This document shows positions 31,968 to 42,095 of a stretch of 64,000 nt of DNA, piece after piece (the stretch's first letter is position 1; the number at the start of each line of letters is the position of its first letter). The notes under the pieces are model-generated. The model did not search any database. It was not told the origin of the DNA and saw only the letters and a program-made list of their open reading frames with translations. The position numbers and the translations under genes were made by a program. Source of the DNA: Acanthococcus lagerstroemiae (taxonomy: Eukaryota > Arthropoda > Insecta > Hemiptera > Eriococcidae); contig CM063112.1 in NCBI GenBank assembly GCA_031841125.1, forward strand, positions 12,116,603 to 12,180,602, written 5' to 3'.

Positions 31968-32402
31968 AATAGACCTTTTCGTGGGCGACGTCATGTTGAC
32001 TCATGAGGAGGACTGTGGCGCAGCTGCTCCAACATTCGCAGCAATTCGCAGCCTGCAGGGTCCAGCTTGTTTTGTTTACATTCATTTTACATGATGTAAA
32101 ACTCCATAAGCGAACATTCGTTCTTCTTTGGGAGTCCATAAATATGAAAGCGATCATTTCTTACTGTTGAACGCTGATTTGAAACGAAACTAAATTCTTG
32201 CAGATCATAAATAAGCGTTCGGAAGCATTAAGAAATGCTCTCCTTCATATTTATGAACTCGCAAAGAAGAACGAATGTTCGCTTACGGAATTTTACATAT
32301 AAAATGAATGTAAACTAAAACAGCTGGACCCTGATGGCTGCGACAGGCTGAAGCATCTGCGCAACAGTCCTCCTCATGACGTAACCGTGAAAATGTCTAT
32401 TT
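31968..32402. mobile_element. 435-bp foldback element with ~190-bp inverted arms
   Basis: The left arm begins AATAGACCTTTTCGTGGG, the right arm ends TGAAAATGTCTATT. Along the arms, GACGTCATG, TGAGGAGGACTGT, GGGTCCAGCT, TTTACATTCATTTTA and GCGAACATTCGTTCTTCTTT recur in inverted order, down to CATAAATATGAA near the centre. The unpaired middle is about 60-80 bp. Arms differ by scattered substitutions. There is no coding capacity; the frames at 31888-32518 run through the palindrome. No convincing target duplication was found. It is a foldback-type MITE; transcribed, it would form a long hairpin. Confidence 0.85.
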
Positions 32403-33769
32403 TCCCCAACTAGCAAACCTGATAGCTTCTCCCCGTCCCCTCCTCCAGCTCGCTGCGCATCTGGACCAGGAGTTGAATCAAGTTTACAAACTAGAACGCA
32501 TAGTAATGCATTGATCAATTCAACCTCACATCTCTGTCTGGTCTTCAGGACGTCAATACTTTAGTAAATCATAGCACCTAAAGTACGAGTAGATAATAAG
32601 GGCCAAAGTTAGTCGCCACCAGCCAAGTAATTATTGAAAATGACAATTATATCATCATTTAGCATTTAATGCCCTGTACAGAAAAACAAATCCCTTTACG
32701 TCCAGCATCAACCTCACATGGCCAAGAAAATTACGCCTATCACCAAGATGTCTTCTCAAATCTTACATAAGCTTGTTCTCTCTATGACTCCATACCCTAA
32801 ATAGTCCGTTAACCCATCAATCTGTTCAACTGGCCTCTTTTTCTACCTTTGCTCCTAACAATCTAACATTTCAAAGATGTGATATTGACATCCCCAGTTT
32901 TACCGAGAATTCCCACTGCAACAGCTTGCCCCCGCATATTCTTTTTCTATGTACCGAGGTTCACGTTTTGAAAGAAACCACACGAACTTTATGGAACCGC
33001 TACACGGAGCTGCGAACAGTCCTACAATGTCACCGAGAAAAATTTAATGTAAATATTTATCGTCTATGAAACATTAACAGCTCCCACAGTGTGTGGTCGT
33101 GATTATGCGATCGAAACTGTCGTATTATAATGCTATGATCATTTTATGAAAAAAAAAGAACATGGGTGACGAACTGGTTTCAAATCAATGCCGCCGAAAT
33201 TGTTCAGCGATTCGACCACGTGCCTTGTATTTATCAAATCGTAGGCTTAATAGCTTTTGACTGTTATTATTCAAACCTGCCAACGGGTTTACAATGTATC
33301 ACAAAATATTGCTTTATACTAAGCTTAGGCGGCATCTTGGAATATTTCTACGTACTGTACATCACAAAATTATAAAATTTGTCGTAGAACCTCCCCCCTC
33401 CCCGCCACACACACAAGACATAATTGGAAGAAAAAGAAACAAGTAAACATTGTGAATTAAAATACTGAGGGTGAATAGAAACCGAGCTCGAAGCCAACTA
33501 TTTTCCAGGGAAGCCGGGGCCATAGCCCAAGTCTGGGAAAACCTACTGGCTAGAGCTAAAATGCAAAGTAAACTTACTATCTGCTGGAGGGAGCCAATTT
33601 CAAAATTTTACGGTAGCCAACTTCTGGCTCTGGCTGTGGCTTCGACTTTGGCTCTAGCTATTCAACCGCTCCTTTCCTCATTCTCAACCCCTTTGACACC
33701 CCCTGCACCTCTCCTTTCTTCCAGAAATCTCTTCCAGGGAAAATGATTTTAGGTTATTCAAAATGCTTC
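32403..33769. other. Mostly unrecognised; weak LINE-like tail at 32700-33060
   Basis: A translation near 32880-33030 gives a His/Cys-bearing stretch (NSHCNSLPPHILFLC) that could be a decayed LINE C-terminus, but the spacing is not canonical. The remainder shows nothing. Confidence 0.25.
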
Positions 33770-34640
33770 AAAGTCTAACGGAGTCTGAAAGAAGAAGAAG
33801 AAGAAGACTGTAAACGTCTTAATAATAATGCATCATAAACAAGTTTGGAAGAGAATGTTTGATAAAAATCGTGAAGAGTCCTATGACGTACGGAAGAGTC
33901 TTATAACAATTTAAACGTGTTTTAGACAGAATTATTCAGTCTTGGACGAACGTTTGGTAAAGTTTGGAAGAGTCTGAAACCAGTCTTAAGGTGTCTCAAG
34001 TCAACATTAATAAATCCTTGGAAGCATAGGCGCAACCAAGAATCACCACTAGAAGGAGCTGAACCAGAGAAAAGTAGAGGGGATAATTTTATACGAAAAA
34101 GTAAAATACTCACAGATTTTTTAAATATTGCTCAGGGCTTGGGGAGGGCTATAGCCTATAGCCCCCCTCCTGGTTGCGCCTATGCTTAGAAGTATTGATC
34201 TAAATCAATTCTTAAAGATCCTCGATTAAGTCCAGAAGAGTTACAGGGAGTAGTCAACCAGTTTTGAACAGTCACCGAGTCTTGAACACGAGTCCAATTT
34301 TGTAAACAGTATGAACGTATCTTGGCTATTCTTCAGAAATTTTAGATTCTTATTTGAAGAAACTACGGAAACTTTCAATCGTAAACGTGTTTTGAAAGGC
34401 TTTTTCAAGTTCAAAAAAGACGCACGTAGTCGAAGGTAACCGAAATTTAAATAGTCTTCACGAGTTTTATACAAGTTTGGAAACGCTTGTAAGCCTTATT
34501 TAAGTCCGGAAAAGTTAGGAAGATTCTTCTGAAAGAACGCGTTAGAGTTTTAGCGAGTCTTATACAAGTTTGGAAACGCCTGAATGTCTTACATAGGCTA
34601 GAAGAGTTCGAAAGAACGTTGAAAAGTTTCAGGTAATTTT
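33770..34640 (+). repeat. Degenerate AGTCT-rich array with MITE insertion; GAA microsatellite at 33790
   Basis: AGTCTGAAAGAAGAAGAAG opens the array. Words such as AAGAGTCTGAAACCAGTC and ACGAGTTTTATACAAGTTTG, the latter also as GCGAGTCTTATACAAGTTTG, recur at irregular 20-35 bp intervals. A hAT MITE at 34025-34184 interrupts it. Confidence 0.55.
34025..34184. mobile_element. hAT-type MITE, GGCGCAACC family
   Basis: CATAGGCGCAACC and GGTTGCGCCTATG are perfect inverted ends. Flanking CTTGGAAG (34017-34024) and CTTAGAAG (34185-34192) match at 7 of 8. 160 bp, no coding capacity. Confidence 0.85.
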
Positions 34641-34914
34641 AAGGACTGCCTCTCTACTCTTGAAGGGGAAAACTGAATGATATAACAATGAAGGGTAAAA
34701 AGTCTCAAAAACTGTCCATCTGAGAATCCAGTTAAGTTTAAAAACTTTGATAGCACACTTTTGAGGGCTTTTTCATATTGACCATCAAAGAAAAAACAGT
34801 CCACAGCAAACATTGTTTGAAACTCCTAGTATTTCTCCGCTTTCTTGCCTATATACTCACGCAGTTACCATCACGAGGACATAAAATAATCCAAATATAC
34901 AATACTGGAGGGGG

Positions 34915-35035
34915 TGGTGTGGTGGGACGTATGGCGATGCACGCATGCCAAAGCGGCCCCTATGACATCGCACCCTGGCCCTGGAAACTACCCTTTCGAG
35001 TATCGCATCAGTAGCCGGAGGGACGCTTTGGGGCC
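34915..35035 (+). mobile_element. ~110-bp retroposon-like element, copy
   Basis: GTGGTGGGACGTATGGCGAT, GCACGCATGCC, CCCCTATGACATCGCACCC, CTACCCTTTCGAGTATCGC and CCGGAGGGAC follow in the same order as at 50461. No clear flanking duplication. It ends where GC-rich sequence of the host exon region begins. Confidence 0.8.
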
Positions 35036-35224
35036 GTACCCGAGCCCCCATTTCGCCGTGCCGCTTCCGGTGCGCGCGTCCTGCAAGGGCCACCATGGGG
35101 TTCTCTACTGACCAAAGTCCGCGCTCCCTGAGCACTCGCCTGGAAATTTCAGGTCCTCACAGCCGGACGCGCTGCCTCTTCACTCACCTCTCACTTCCTC
35201 GTCTTGGTCCGTGTGTCGACGCAG

Positions 35225-35304
35225 GCAGGTGACGACGACGGGGGAGCCCTGCCGGGGGGTCCACAGCACAACTGCCGCAGCTCTCCCAGGAAATACGGGA
35301 GGAG
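35225..35304 (+). CDS. Candidate upstream exon of the host gene
   Basis: 80 nt lie between a CGACGCAG acceptor and a GGAG|gtaaac donor. The frame is open (AGDDDGGALPGGPQHN...) and ends with two bases of a codon. Added to the single leading base of the exon at 35480, they make an AGA codon and keep the downstream frame open, so phases agree. GC content is high, as in the next exon. Upstream, a strong Kozak-like GCCACCATGG sits at 35091-35098, but its frame stops at the TGA at about 35229. Whether this exon is coding or 5' UTR cannot be decided from sequence. Confidence 0.3.
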
Positions 35305-35479
35305 GTAAACTGATGTTCAAATCTTACACAGTCCGAAGTGCCCCTTCGTCGATGTCTTCCAGTATCCACCACTGGTTGGCATACCTATCCATCTCACACC
35401 TACCGAATTCAGCACCAAATGAAATCTAACATCCACTTCTTGTACACTACTTTTCTAATTAACGTTATGTTCATTTTAG

Positions 35480-35883
35480 ACGAGTTGCGAAGGACTTTTT
35501 CGTAATCTGGCATACACTCGACCGCTGCAGAGTTCGTAATGTGAGCACGATGCTGATATCTACGCCGACAACCCCGGTCTCAAAGCCGAGTAAGGCGTCG
35601 TCGGATATGGACACTGTCCGGACATCGACGGCCACCAGTAACAGCGTAACCACGTCCAAATGCAGTGACTTCTCAGTGTCCAGTCTGTGTCGCGACATCA
35701 AGAAAACTACCACAAAGTCCGAGTCGCCGGATGAGTTTCACCGACACAGTTCGGAAGATGCGATCATCGTTGGCGGATTCAGCTCCAACTGGAAACTCGA
35801 TCAGACCAACCCCAACTTTCCTCCCATTTCAAACTCACTGCCAATGCTGAATTCGGTGCTCCCAGCGGTGCAGAGTATTCCAG
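35480..35883 (+). CDS. Host exon, Ser/Thr-rich N-terminal region of a probable regulatory protein
   Basis: The segment from a TTCATTTTAG acceptor to a CCAG|gtaaga donor is open throughout. It has balanced codon use and higher GC than its flanks, the best coding signal in the window. From the likely ATG at 35550 it gives about 111 residues: a Ser/Thr/Pro-rich start (MLISTPTTPVSKPSKASS), then CSDFSVSSLCRDIKK at residues 38-52, an acidic DEFHRHSSEDAIIVGG, and NWKLDQTNPNFPPI. FSVSSLC resembles the eh1 Groucho-binding motif (F-x-I/V-x-x-L) found N-terminal in many homeodomain and other repressors. No DNA-binding domain is on this exon, which ends in phase 1, so later exons must exist beyond the sequence I can recognise. 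The frame also stays open upstream of the ATG to the acceptor. Family not identified. Confidence 0.65.
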
Positions 35884-36161
35884 GTAAGAAGATAGAACGT
35901 ATACTTCCGACTGATTTGTGGTTTGGTGTACAAAATCGCGATCAGGGATAAAGACGATTATATGTGAAAGTTCTTTTTTGGATCTGCATACCTGACTGCA
36001 CAAGAATGCATCGGGAGCATATTAATATGTCTCCAGTTTTGTATACTGTGTGTATGGTGACAGTGTAAGAGCTGACAAGCGATGATGTGATAATCTGATA
36101 ATATATCAGATCTTGGTACACCGTCAAACGAGCTGCAAAGTAGAATACACTTAATTGAGAA

Positions 36162-36392
36162 CAGGGGCGCAACCAGAACTTTTTTCTGGTGGGGGCTAGA
36201 ATTCAGAGAGAAAAAAAATTGGGCAGGGGTGAAAGCTTGGATCGGTACCTACCTATTTTCATGAACTGTAAATTTGTACGAACCTACGACGCAACGTAAC
36301 CGCATCAGGCCATCGGCATCAATTTTGAAAAAATTTCAAGGAATTTTGGAGGGGCCTATAGCCTCCTAGCTCCCTCCTTGGTTGCGCCCTTT
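36162..36392. mobile_element. hAT-type MITE, GGCGCAACC family
   Basis: Starts CAGGGGCGCAACCAGAAC, ends CCTTGGTTGCGCCCTTT. ATTGAGAA (36154-36161) and ATTGGGAA (36393-36400) flank it, 7 of 8 matching. GGGGCCTATAGCCTCCTAGC before the right end resembles the GGGCTATAGCCTATAGCCCC of the 34025 copy. Confidence 0.85.
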
Positions 36393-36400
36393 ATTGGGAA

Positions 36401-36785
36401 TCTTCATTTTATCTTTCTTCTTTGGTTTGTCTGTCTTGATTGCCTGGATTGTCCTGACAGTCTTGTCTCTAGTTTTAACTGTCTCAAATACTTTGACGGG
36501 TACAAAAGTATTATTTTTATAGCGACTGCTGGAAACGTACAAATAAGACAGTATTCTCATTAGATGTGTGTGGGTATGATGTAAATAATACAATACATAT
36601 GGCACTAAATAATACCTTTTTACTGCACGGAAATTAGAAAGAGGTACCAGTGGAGTGCCTTGCATTTGATTTGTTTAGAATCAGTGATAGTAGTGCCTCG
36701 TACAGTTTTAATTTTATCAGAGAAATACAAATCAGGGATTCGAGGAACCAACACTGTTTTAATATCAAAATGGTAGATATTACAA
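36401..36785. other. Presumed intron, nothing recognised
   Basis: Unique AT-rich sequence; frames of 61-99 codons have no supported product. Confidence 0.4.
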
Positions 36786-37050
36786 CTCCGCCAGTTTGAA
36801 TGAACAAGCCATTACAATCGCAAGGCATGTTACCACCAGGTCCGAAAGATTGGTACTGTGCGAGCACACGTCGTGGACAGCTTACTCAACGTCGTAAAAC
36901 ACATGGCTCTTAAGCGAGCACGCGCCCCAGCACAAAGATGGAAAACTCTAACGCAATAAATCGTGGGGAAAGCAACAGCAAACCACCCTGACTAACTCTG
37001 CCCAGGAAAGTCGCGCATCAGAAACCGCGACTGCCAACGGTTGTCATCGG
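36786..37050 (+). mobile_element. SINE family 2, head-truncated copy
   Basis: GCCATTACAATCGCAAGGC, TTACCACCAGGTCCGAAAG, CACGTCGTGGACAGCTTACT, CAACGTCGTAAAACA and AAGTCGCGCATCAGAAACCG match the body of the copies at 48468 and 53266. The tRNA-like head is absent. A pure C run follows at about 37057. Confidence 0.75.
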
Positions 37051-38760
37051 CTAAGCTACCCCCCCCCCCCCCCCCCAAAAAAAAAAGAAGATATTACAGT
37101 ATAGTTAAGCGTCCAGCAATACTGGAAGGCCGCGTTGATGTCACTCTTATAGTCTTCTTTCAACCAGCACTGTATAAATCCTACATAGAGCATCGTTTAT
37201 CTTCCGAATCGGCATTGCAGAAGGCAGTATGGAAGTCTGACAGTTTATGTCATCAGGTGTACCTCTAAACCAGATGTCTGGGGGTTTTGCCCTGCTATAA
37301 TGTCAGGGCCACGTGTTGTTGGGGTTGTGTCATCATCTGTATAGACAACCGCGCGCAGTTACTACCTTCGATCAGTTGCCCAGACCAATAAACTGATTCT
37401 AGTCATTAAAAAGTGAACTGCAGGGATTTAGGAATAAGATAGTTGGTACAGCTGCGGCATTGAACACGTTCGGCGCTCTGTGATAAAATCCAATCAGAGA
37501 ATATTATAAAGGTATTTTTTATTCTCTTACCATTTGTTGGCTGGAAGACAGTAGTCCGGTCATTTCTGGAGACATATCTGCAGCATATGAATGGCCCAGC
37601 AATGTCAGAAGTGGTGCAGTAGTACGGTGTATCAGTGAATCGATGCTACAGTGATGGCTTGACGGCTGTAGCAGCGCTGACCACAAAATATACTGATGTT
37701 TTATGCATGCGAGCAGTGGTAATGCACATCCATCTGTAAAATAAGAAAACTGTGCGTATTATTAATGTGGTAGATGAATCGTCAGCGGTGATGAAAGAAG
37801 GGAATCCCTAACCGAGTGTCACCTCGATTATGCCTGCGACCGCAGGTCTTCTTTTGGGAGAGCAGAGAATAACCTCATATAATGGTAAACACTGACGCTA
37901 GGAATGTGAGCAGCGAATCATATAACATCAATCAACAGTGGTAGAATCTGTGCGAAGATTCAAGATCCGATGAGAACCGACATAAGAAAAAAAAAAGAAT
38001 GGGTTACCGATCGGACGTAAGTTCCTTTTGGTGAGAAAAGGAAATTCAAGGGCGTTATCTGATCACTTAAACTAGATAGGTTCTCAACTCTGTCCATGAG
38101 TGTCAGCTACTTCAATTCCAGGTCCCAATAATGAGTACCATTCCATTTTTTCTTCCCTTAATATTTCATGCAATATTTGCAGTCATGGAACAACCACCCA
38201 CCAGTGCCTCACGGTTAACACAACTGATTGTCTTCAACTGGTCTAGTCTGCGCCATATTCTGCTCACATATTGTCTTTTCTGCATTCTACATAACTTGTT
38301 CGCTTTGTCAACTCTATGCCTTGCAGGCCTTGTTTGTTGGTACATCTGATCTTCTGATCTGTGCATATCAGTTGAAAAGGATAGGTATACAACACTCATG
38401 TTTTGCCTACTTCTTATCTTTCAAATCCTATCTTGTTCGTTTTGTCACTTCTGTACCTTGTAAGCCTTGCTTGTTGCTGCCATCTAATCTATAACTATCA
38501 GTTAAAAAGGGTACAGTACCGTTTAGAAGTCTAATATCGCGGAACAAATAACATTTATGGCCCGAAAAATGAAAAAATCCTAATTTTTAAAGTCTATTTT
38601 AAGATGACTGCACCGGAAGATTGAGGTTTCACTGCAGAGTCAAAGGAAGTGGATCTCTAATGGTACGTGTTTCATATCCCCTATTTTTAAGCTGATTTTT
38701 TATTGTCATGATCTGAGCGTAGACCTAGGAGTGGGGAAGGGTCAAGGGTGAAGCTTTACT
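37051..38760. other. C-run then DNA without a recognised gene
   Basis: A run of about 19 C followed by A's at 37057-37086. 38228-38500 contains two loose copies of a TTGTTCG-TTTGTCA-CT-TGCCTTGCA-GCCTTG-TTGTTG segment about 170 bp apart, a small local duplication. No coding family recognised. Confidence 0.4.
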
Positions 38761-38769
38761 GAGGCCTAC

Positions 38770-39260
38770 CATTAATATCAATATGTCGATTATTCCGATT
38801 ACCAGTACATCGATTATTTTGATTATCAATCAGTACATCAATATTATTTTGATTACCAATACTTCTACATTATTTCGATTATTAATATCTCAATTTTTTT
38901 GATGATCGATGGTCTCATGCACAATTGGCCTAAGTGAAATTTTGATTTAAAAAATAGGTTTAATATATGTTCTTATACTCGTAAATCTCGATGCCCTCTA
39001 TCGGGCTACACTCGCAAATGACGAATTACTTCCTTTTTTCGCCCGCTAGATGGCATAAACCATTTGAGCCCTGAAAAAAAAAGTTTTTGTCGTTTAGGCC
39101 AGTTGTGCATGAGACCAGCGATATATGAATTATTTTGATTTTCAGTATCTTCATTCTTTCAATCCGCAATACACTGATTGATTAGTCACTTTAATTATCA
39201 TATCGATTACTCGTATTTCAACTGATGATGGCATACTACGTAGCTACTAAATAATTAATT
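38770..39260. repeat. Degenerate CGATTATTTTGATTA tandem array, split by a MITE
   Basis: ATCGATTATTTTGATTATCA, TCAATATTATTTTGATTACC, ACATTATTTCGATTATTA and similar words repeat every 25-35 bp at 38770-38910. They resume at 39117-39260 after the MITE. The two halves were probably one continuous array before the insertion. Confidence 0.65.
38911..39116. mobile_element. MITE with 23-bp terminal inverted repeats
   Basis: GGTCTCATGCACAATTGGCC (23 bp with TAA) pairs with the inverted TTAGGCCAGTTGTGCATGAG plus ACC, one mismatch in 23. Flanks GATCGAT and GCGATAT are similar but not a clean duplication. 206 bp, non-coding. Confidence 0.8.
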
Positions 39261-39939
39261 ATAAATACGTCGACAATTTTAATTATTGATGATGATGATG
39301 ATATATTCCTTAGTCTCTCGACTATAAAATAGGAGCTCCTTTTTCCTCATCCCCCCGCACTAATGTCTATTTTCATACATTTACTTATACCTGCTCCACT
39401 CTTGCATAGTTTTTAAACATATTTCACCCATCTTCTTATTTTACCTTTTTTAAAGTCTGCGGCGACCCTCTCCTCGCGAATGTACATTTTTGTATAAATC
39501 GTCCTGCATGGCTACTTCCTGTGTAGCACGATGCGAGCGTCTAACAAACGTCTTTTGTCTCCTGCATACCTGCACATCCGGCGATCTCCTCAAAATCACG
39601 TTTTTCTTATTATTATTCTTATGACTCACTCTCCTTTTTCATCCTCGATCGGCCAGACAGGGCATTAGTTTAGTTCAATCATAGTCTAGTAACGCAAACG
39701 AGTTATAATCGAGTCACAGCTTATAGTAAGATGTGTTCTTACTACCGGTCAATACCCGTGTTTTGTCTACTCACTCTCGTCTTTTGATTTCGAATGTATT
39801 GCGGTCCGGACCAAAAACTTCTTTCGCACAAATCTCAAAAATTTCGCAAGTCTAATAATTTTCATTTTTCATCCTTTAAATTATTTGTTTTCTTTCTTCT
39901 TGCTCCAAAATATCTTTTTTTTATTTATTTGTCATATGC
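39261..39939. other. (GAT)n at 39284-39302 then T-rich DNA, no gene
   Basis: A short GATGATGATGATGAT microsatellite, followed by a pyrimidine-rich stretch with no recognised feature. Confidence 0.4.
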
Positions 39940-40330
39940 TTGATTAGTTTTTCCTGCTTTCATTTACTCCTCAATTTCCTCATAATTCTGATCAATCCAT
40001 TCTTTCTTTGGCCGTCTTACATTCTCTCTTTATTTTCTTAAAGTCTTTCATATTTTTCTTTACTTTCTCTATCATTGGCAGGTTTATACTTTCTCATTTC
40101 TTCCATTAACTCTATTATTTCACTTTTAATCCGCAATTTTCTCCTTTCTATTATTTGAGTATACCTATTTTCTTAATTACTGCCACATTTATTGCTGTTT
40201 TCAGTGCGACCTATCTCCTTTCAACATCATTTCCCTCCTTTGATTTTCGAAGTTCTTTCGTTACTTCTTTTTGCTATTGGGTACTCCGACCAGTTTGCAA
40301 TGCCTTAAACACATTTTCAACTTTGAAAAA
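39940..40330 (-). pseudogene. RTE-like LINE linker remnant, minus strand
   Basis: The minus strand reads RIKSEIIELMEEMRKYKPAN, then ESKEKYERL, and decayed residues resembling RRAKKEW-DQ. This is the Lys/Glu-rich linker (ELMEERRKYK...Y..L...I.R.CR.AK..W) between endonuclease and polymerase in RTE-type elements. Several stops and shifts. No polymerase domain remains on either side. Confidence 0.5.
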
Positions 40331-40845
40331 TCATTACTACTGCATTTCACTGTATAAATATTAAGAGAATTTTTTTAGATTTGTTATACTATCTAGTTTC
40401 ACAAAATGACATCAGAAACCATTTTTTCTCACTAGTTCGATCATGCTTTGATTAAGAACTAGAAAAAGCTACCTAACCCACTTTGCAACTCACATTTCCC
40501 CAGTTTGCAACGCTTTCTTAAAATATTGCAAAAGATGCGTAGAAACACTTGAAAACGTTATATAGGAAACCTGGAATTATGTGAAAAGACCTTATCTACA
40601 TAATGAAAGTATGTTACTCGAGTATATTAATTCAAAATTTTATTTTTTATTTAGAAAACAAATTAGAAAAATTGACGTCATATCTCATTAGAGCAGGCAA
40701 GCAGAATTAATTCAAATATGTAAAAATAGAACAATATTTCTTATGCTTAGCTTAATTGGGTAACTATAAGGAAAGTTCGATACACCTCATGGAGATTATA
40801 GCAGCACCCAGAACAAAAATATTACATAAGAAAACAAAACAAGTT
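40331..40845. other. AT-rich spacer, nothing recognised
   Basis: AT-rich sequence with a loose repeat of ACAAAAATATTACATAAGAA at about 40813 and 41114, on both sides of the MITE at 40854: a local duplication. Confidence 0.45.
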
Positions 40846-40853
40846 ATCTATGT

Positions 40854-40988
40854 CAGGGCTGTACCGACAGTGGTGGGGTGTCGAACCCCTTCCATTGGCA
40901 AAAAAAACAAAAAAAACAAAAAAACAACAACAACAACAATGGGTTGAGATGAAACCCCCTCCTTACTTAAATCCTGGGTACGGCCCTG
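40854..40988. mobile_element. hAT-type MITE, CAGGGCyGTACC family
   Basis: CAGGGCTGTACC and GGTACGGCCCTG are near-perfect inverted ends. Flanks ATCTATGT and ACCTATAT agree at 6 of 8. 135 bp; the interior has an A-rich CAA-repeat. Confidence 0.7.
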
Positions 40989-40996
40989 ACCTATAT

Positions 40997-41644
40997 TTAT
41001 TAAAACAAATAATGAGAAAAGTTAACATCATACCTCATCAGAGGGCAGGTCATTAGAATTAGTAAAAATGATATTTTTTATGTCTAGCTCAAGAAGATTA
41101 GCACCTAAAACAAAAATATTACATAAGAAAACAAAACAAGTTATACCAACAGTTGAAAGTCAAGTTTGAATAAATGCAAGACAGGGGCAAATAGGATTAT
41201 TCGGAGAATTCATATAAACTTGCGCCTCGGCCCGTACGGTTACGAGTTTTAGGGGTTTGTAGAAGACGTCCAATGTTTTCGCGTGAATAAAATATTATAT
41301 CCTCATAATCAGACTACCTCCGCATTTATTTGCCTAAGTACTGAATGCCTTCCAACGTTCTCACTTCATAATCGTCAGCATCGATACTGACTGCGCATCC
41401 AGGGTATTCAGTTTCATTGTACTTCACAAGTACCCAATTCAACGACAAAAATCCCATCCAACTCCTTTATGGTTGTAATACACACCTATTCGCCAAATCA
41501 TTCCGTACAGAATTAGTCTTCTTTGGTGTCTTCTGCCATGTTTCCATCAATTTTCCTTATCCCCTTATTTTTTGGTTTTCGGCTGCTCAATTTACACATA
41601 ATGTAGACCTTGAGATACCATACAATTTCGCAGCAGCCCAATAA
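40997..41644. other. No gene recognised
   Basis: Unique AT-rich sequence; the frame at 41417-41644 lacks any family feature. Confidence 0.4.
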
Positions 41645-42095
41645 CATAGCCAGGAGTTTTGCAGGGGGGAGGGACCAAAATTGGTTAAATATGCCTTTTT
41701 TATCGAGTTAGCATAAAAAACAATGGTATGAGATTATATGATTTTAGCTGTATTTTGACTGCTGAATACGATGGCGTTATCCATGTTTCTTAAGAACCTC
41801 TCGTTTTCCATGTTCAAAATTGAAATTTTATTAAGATTTTCACGTTTTATTCCTTTTTGTCGTGCAGGAATAGCTACACTGATACTGATAACAATACTGA
41901 AAGCGTATAGTTGTTTGATCAGTAGTATCATCTTGATGATACTAAAATTTGCATGATTGAAAAAAACAATGAATTATAATCAAAAAATTAACATTGACAT
42001 TAAATTCCTCGTTGAAAATACATATAGAATCATGTATTCTCATGCCACTGTTTTTTGAAAAATTTCAAATTGTTGTGTAGTGTTATTACTGTATT
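41645..42095. mobile_element. Non-coding repeat, copy 1 (second copy at 57812-58192)
   Basis: From AAAAAACAATGGTATGAG to TCAAATTGTTGTGTAGTG the sequence is collinear with 57836-58190. Shared words include GAGATTATATGATTTTAGCT, GAACCTCTCGTTTTCC and GGCTACACTGATACTGATAA (AGCTACAC... here). This copy has an extra G-rich left part beginning CATAGCCAGGAGTTTTGCAG that the other lacks. Confidence 0.75.

Noticed and set aside
31888..32518. Small genes in the foldback element
   Set aside because: Frames follow from the palindrome and appear on both arms.
38911..39116. CRISPR-like or satellite array at 38.8-39.3 kb
   Set aside because: The repeats are degenerate and AT-rich without unique spacers. 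The block in the middle is a MITE with inverted ends.
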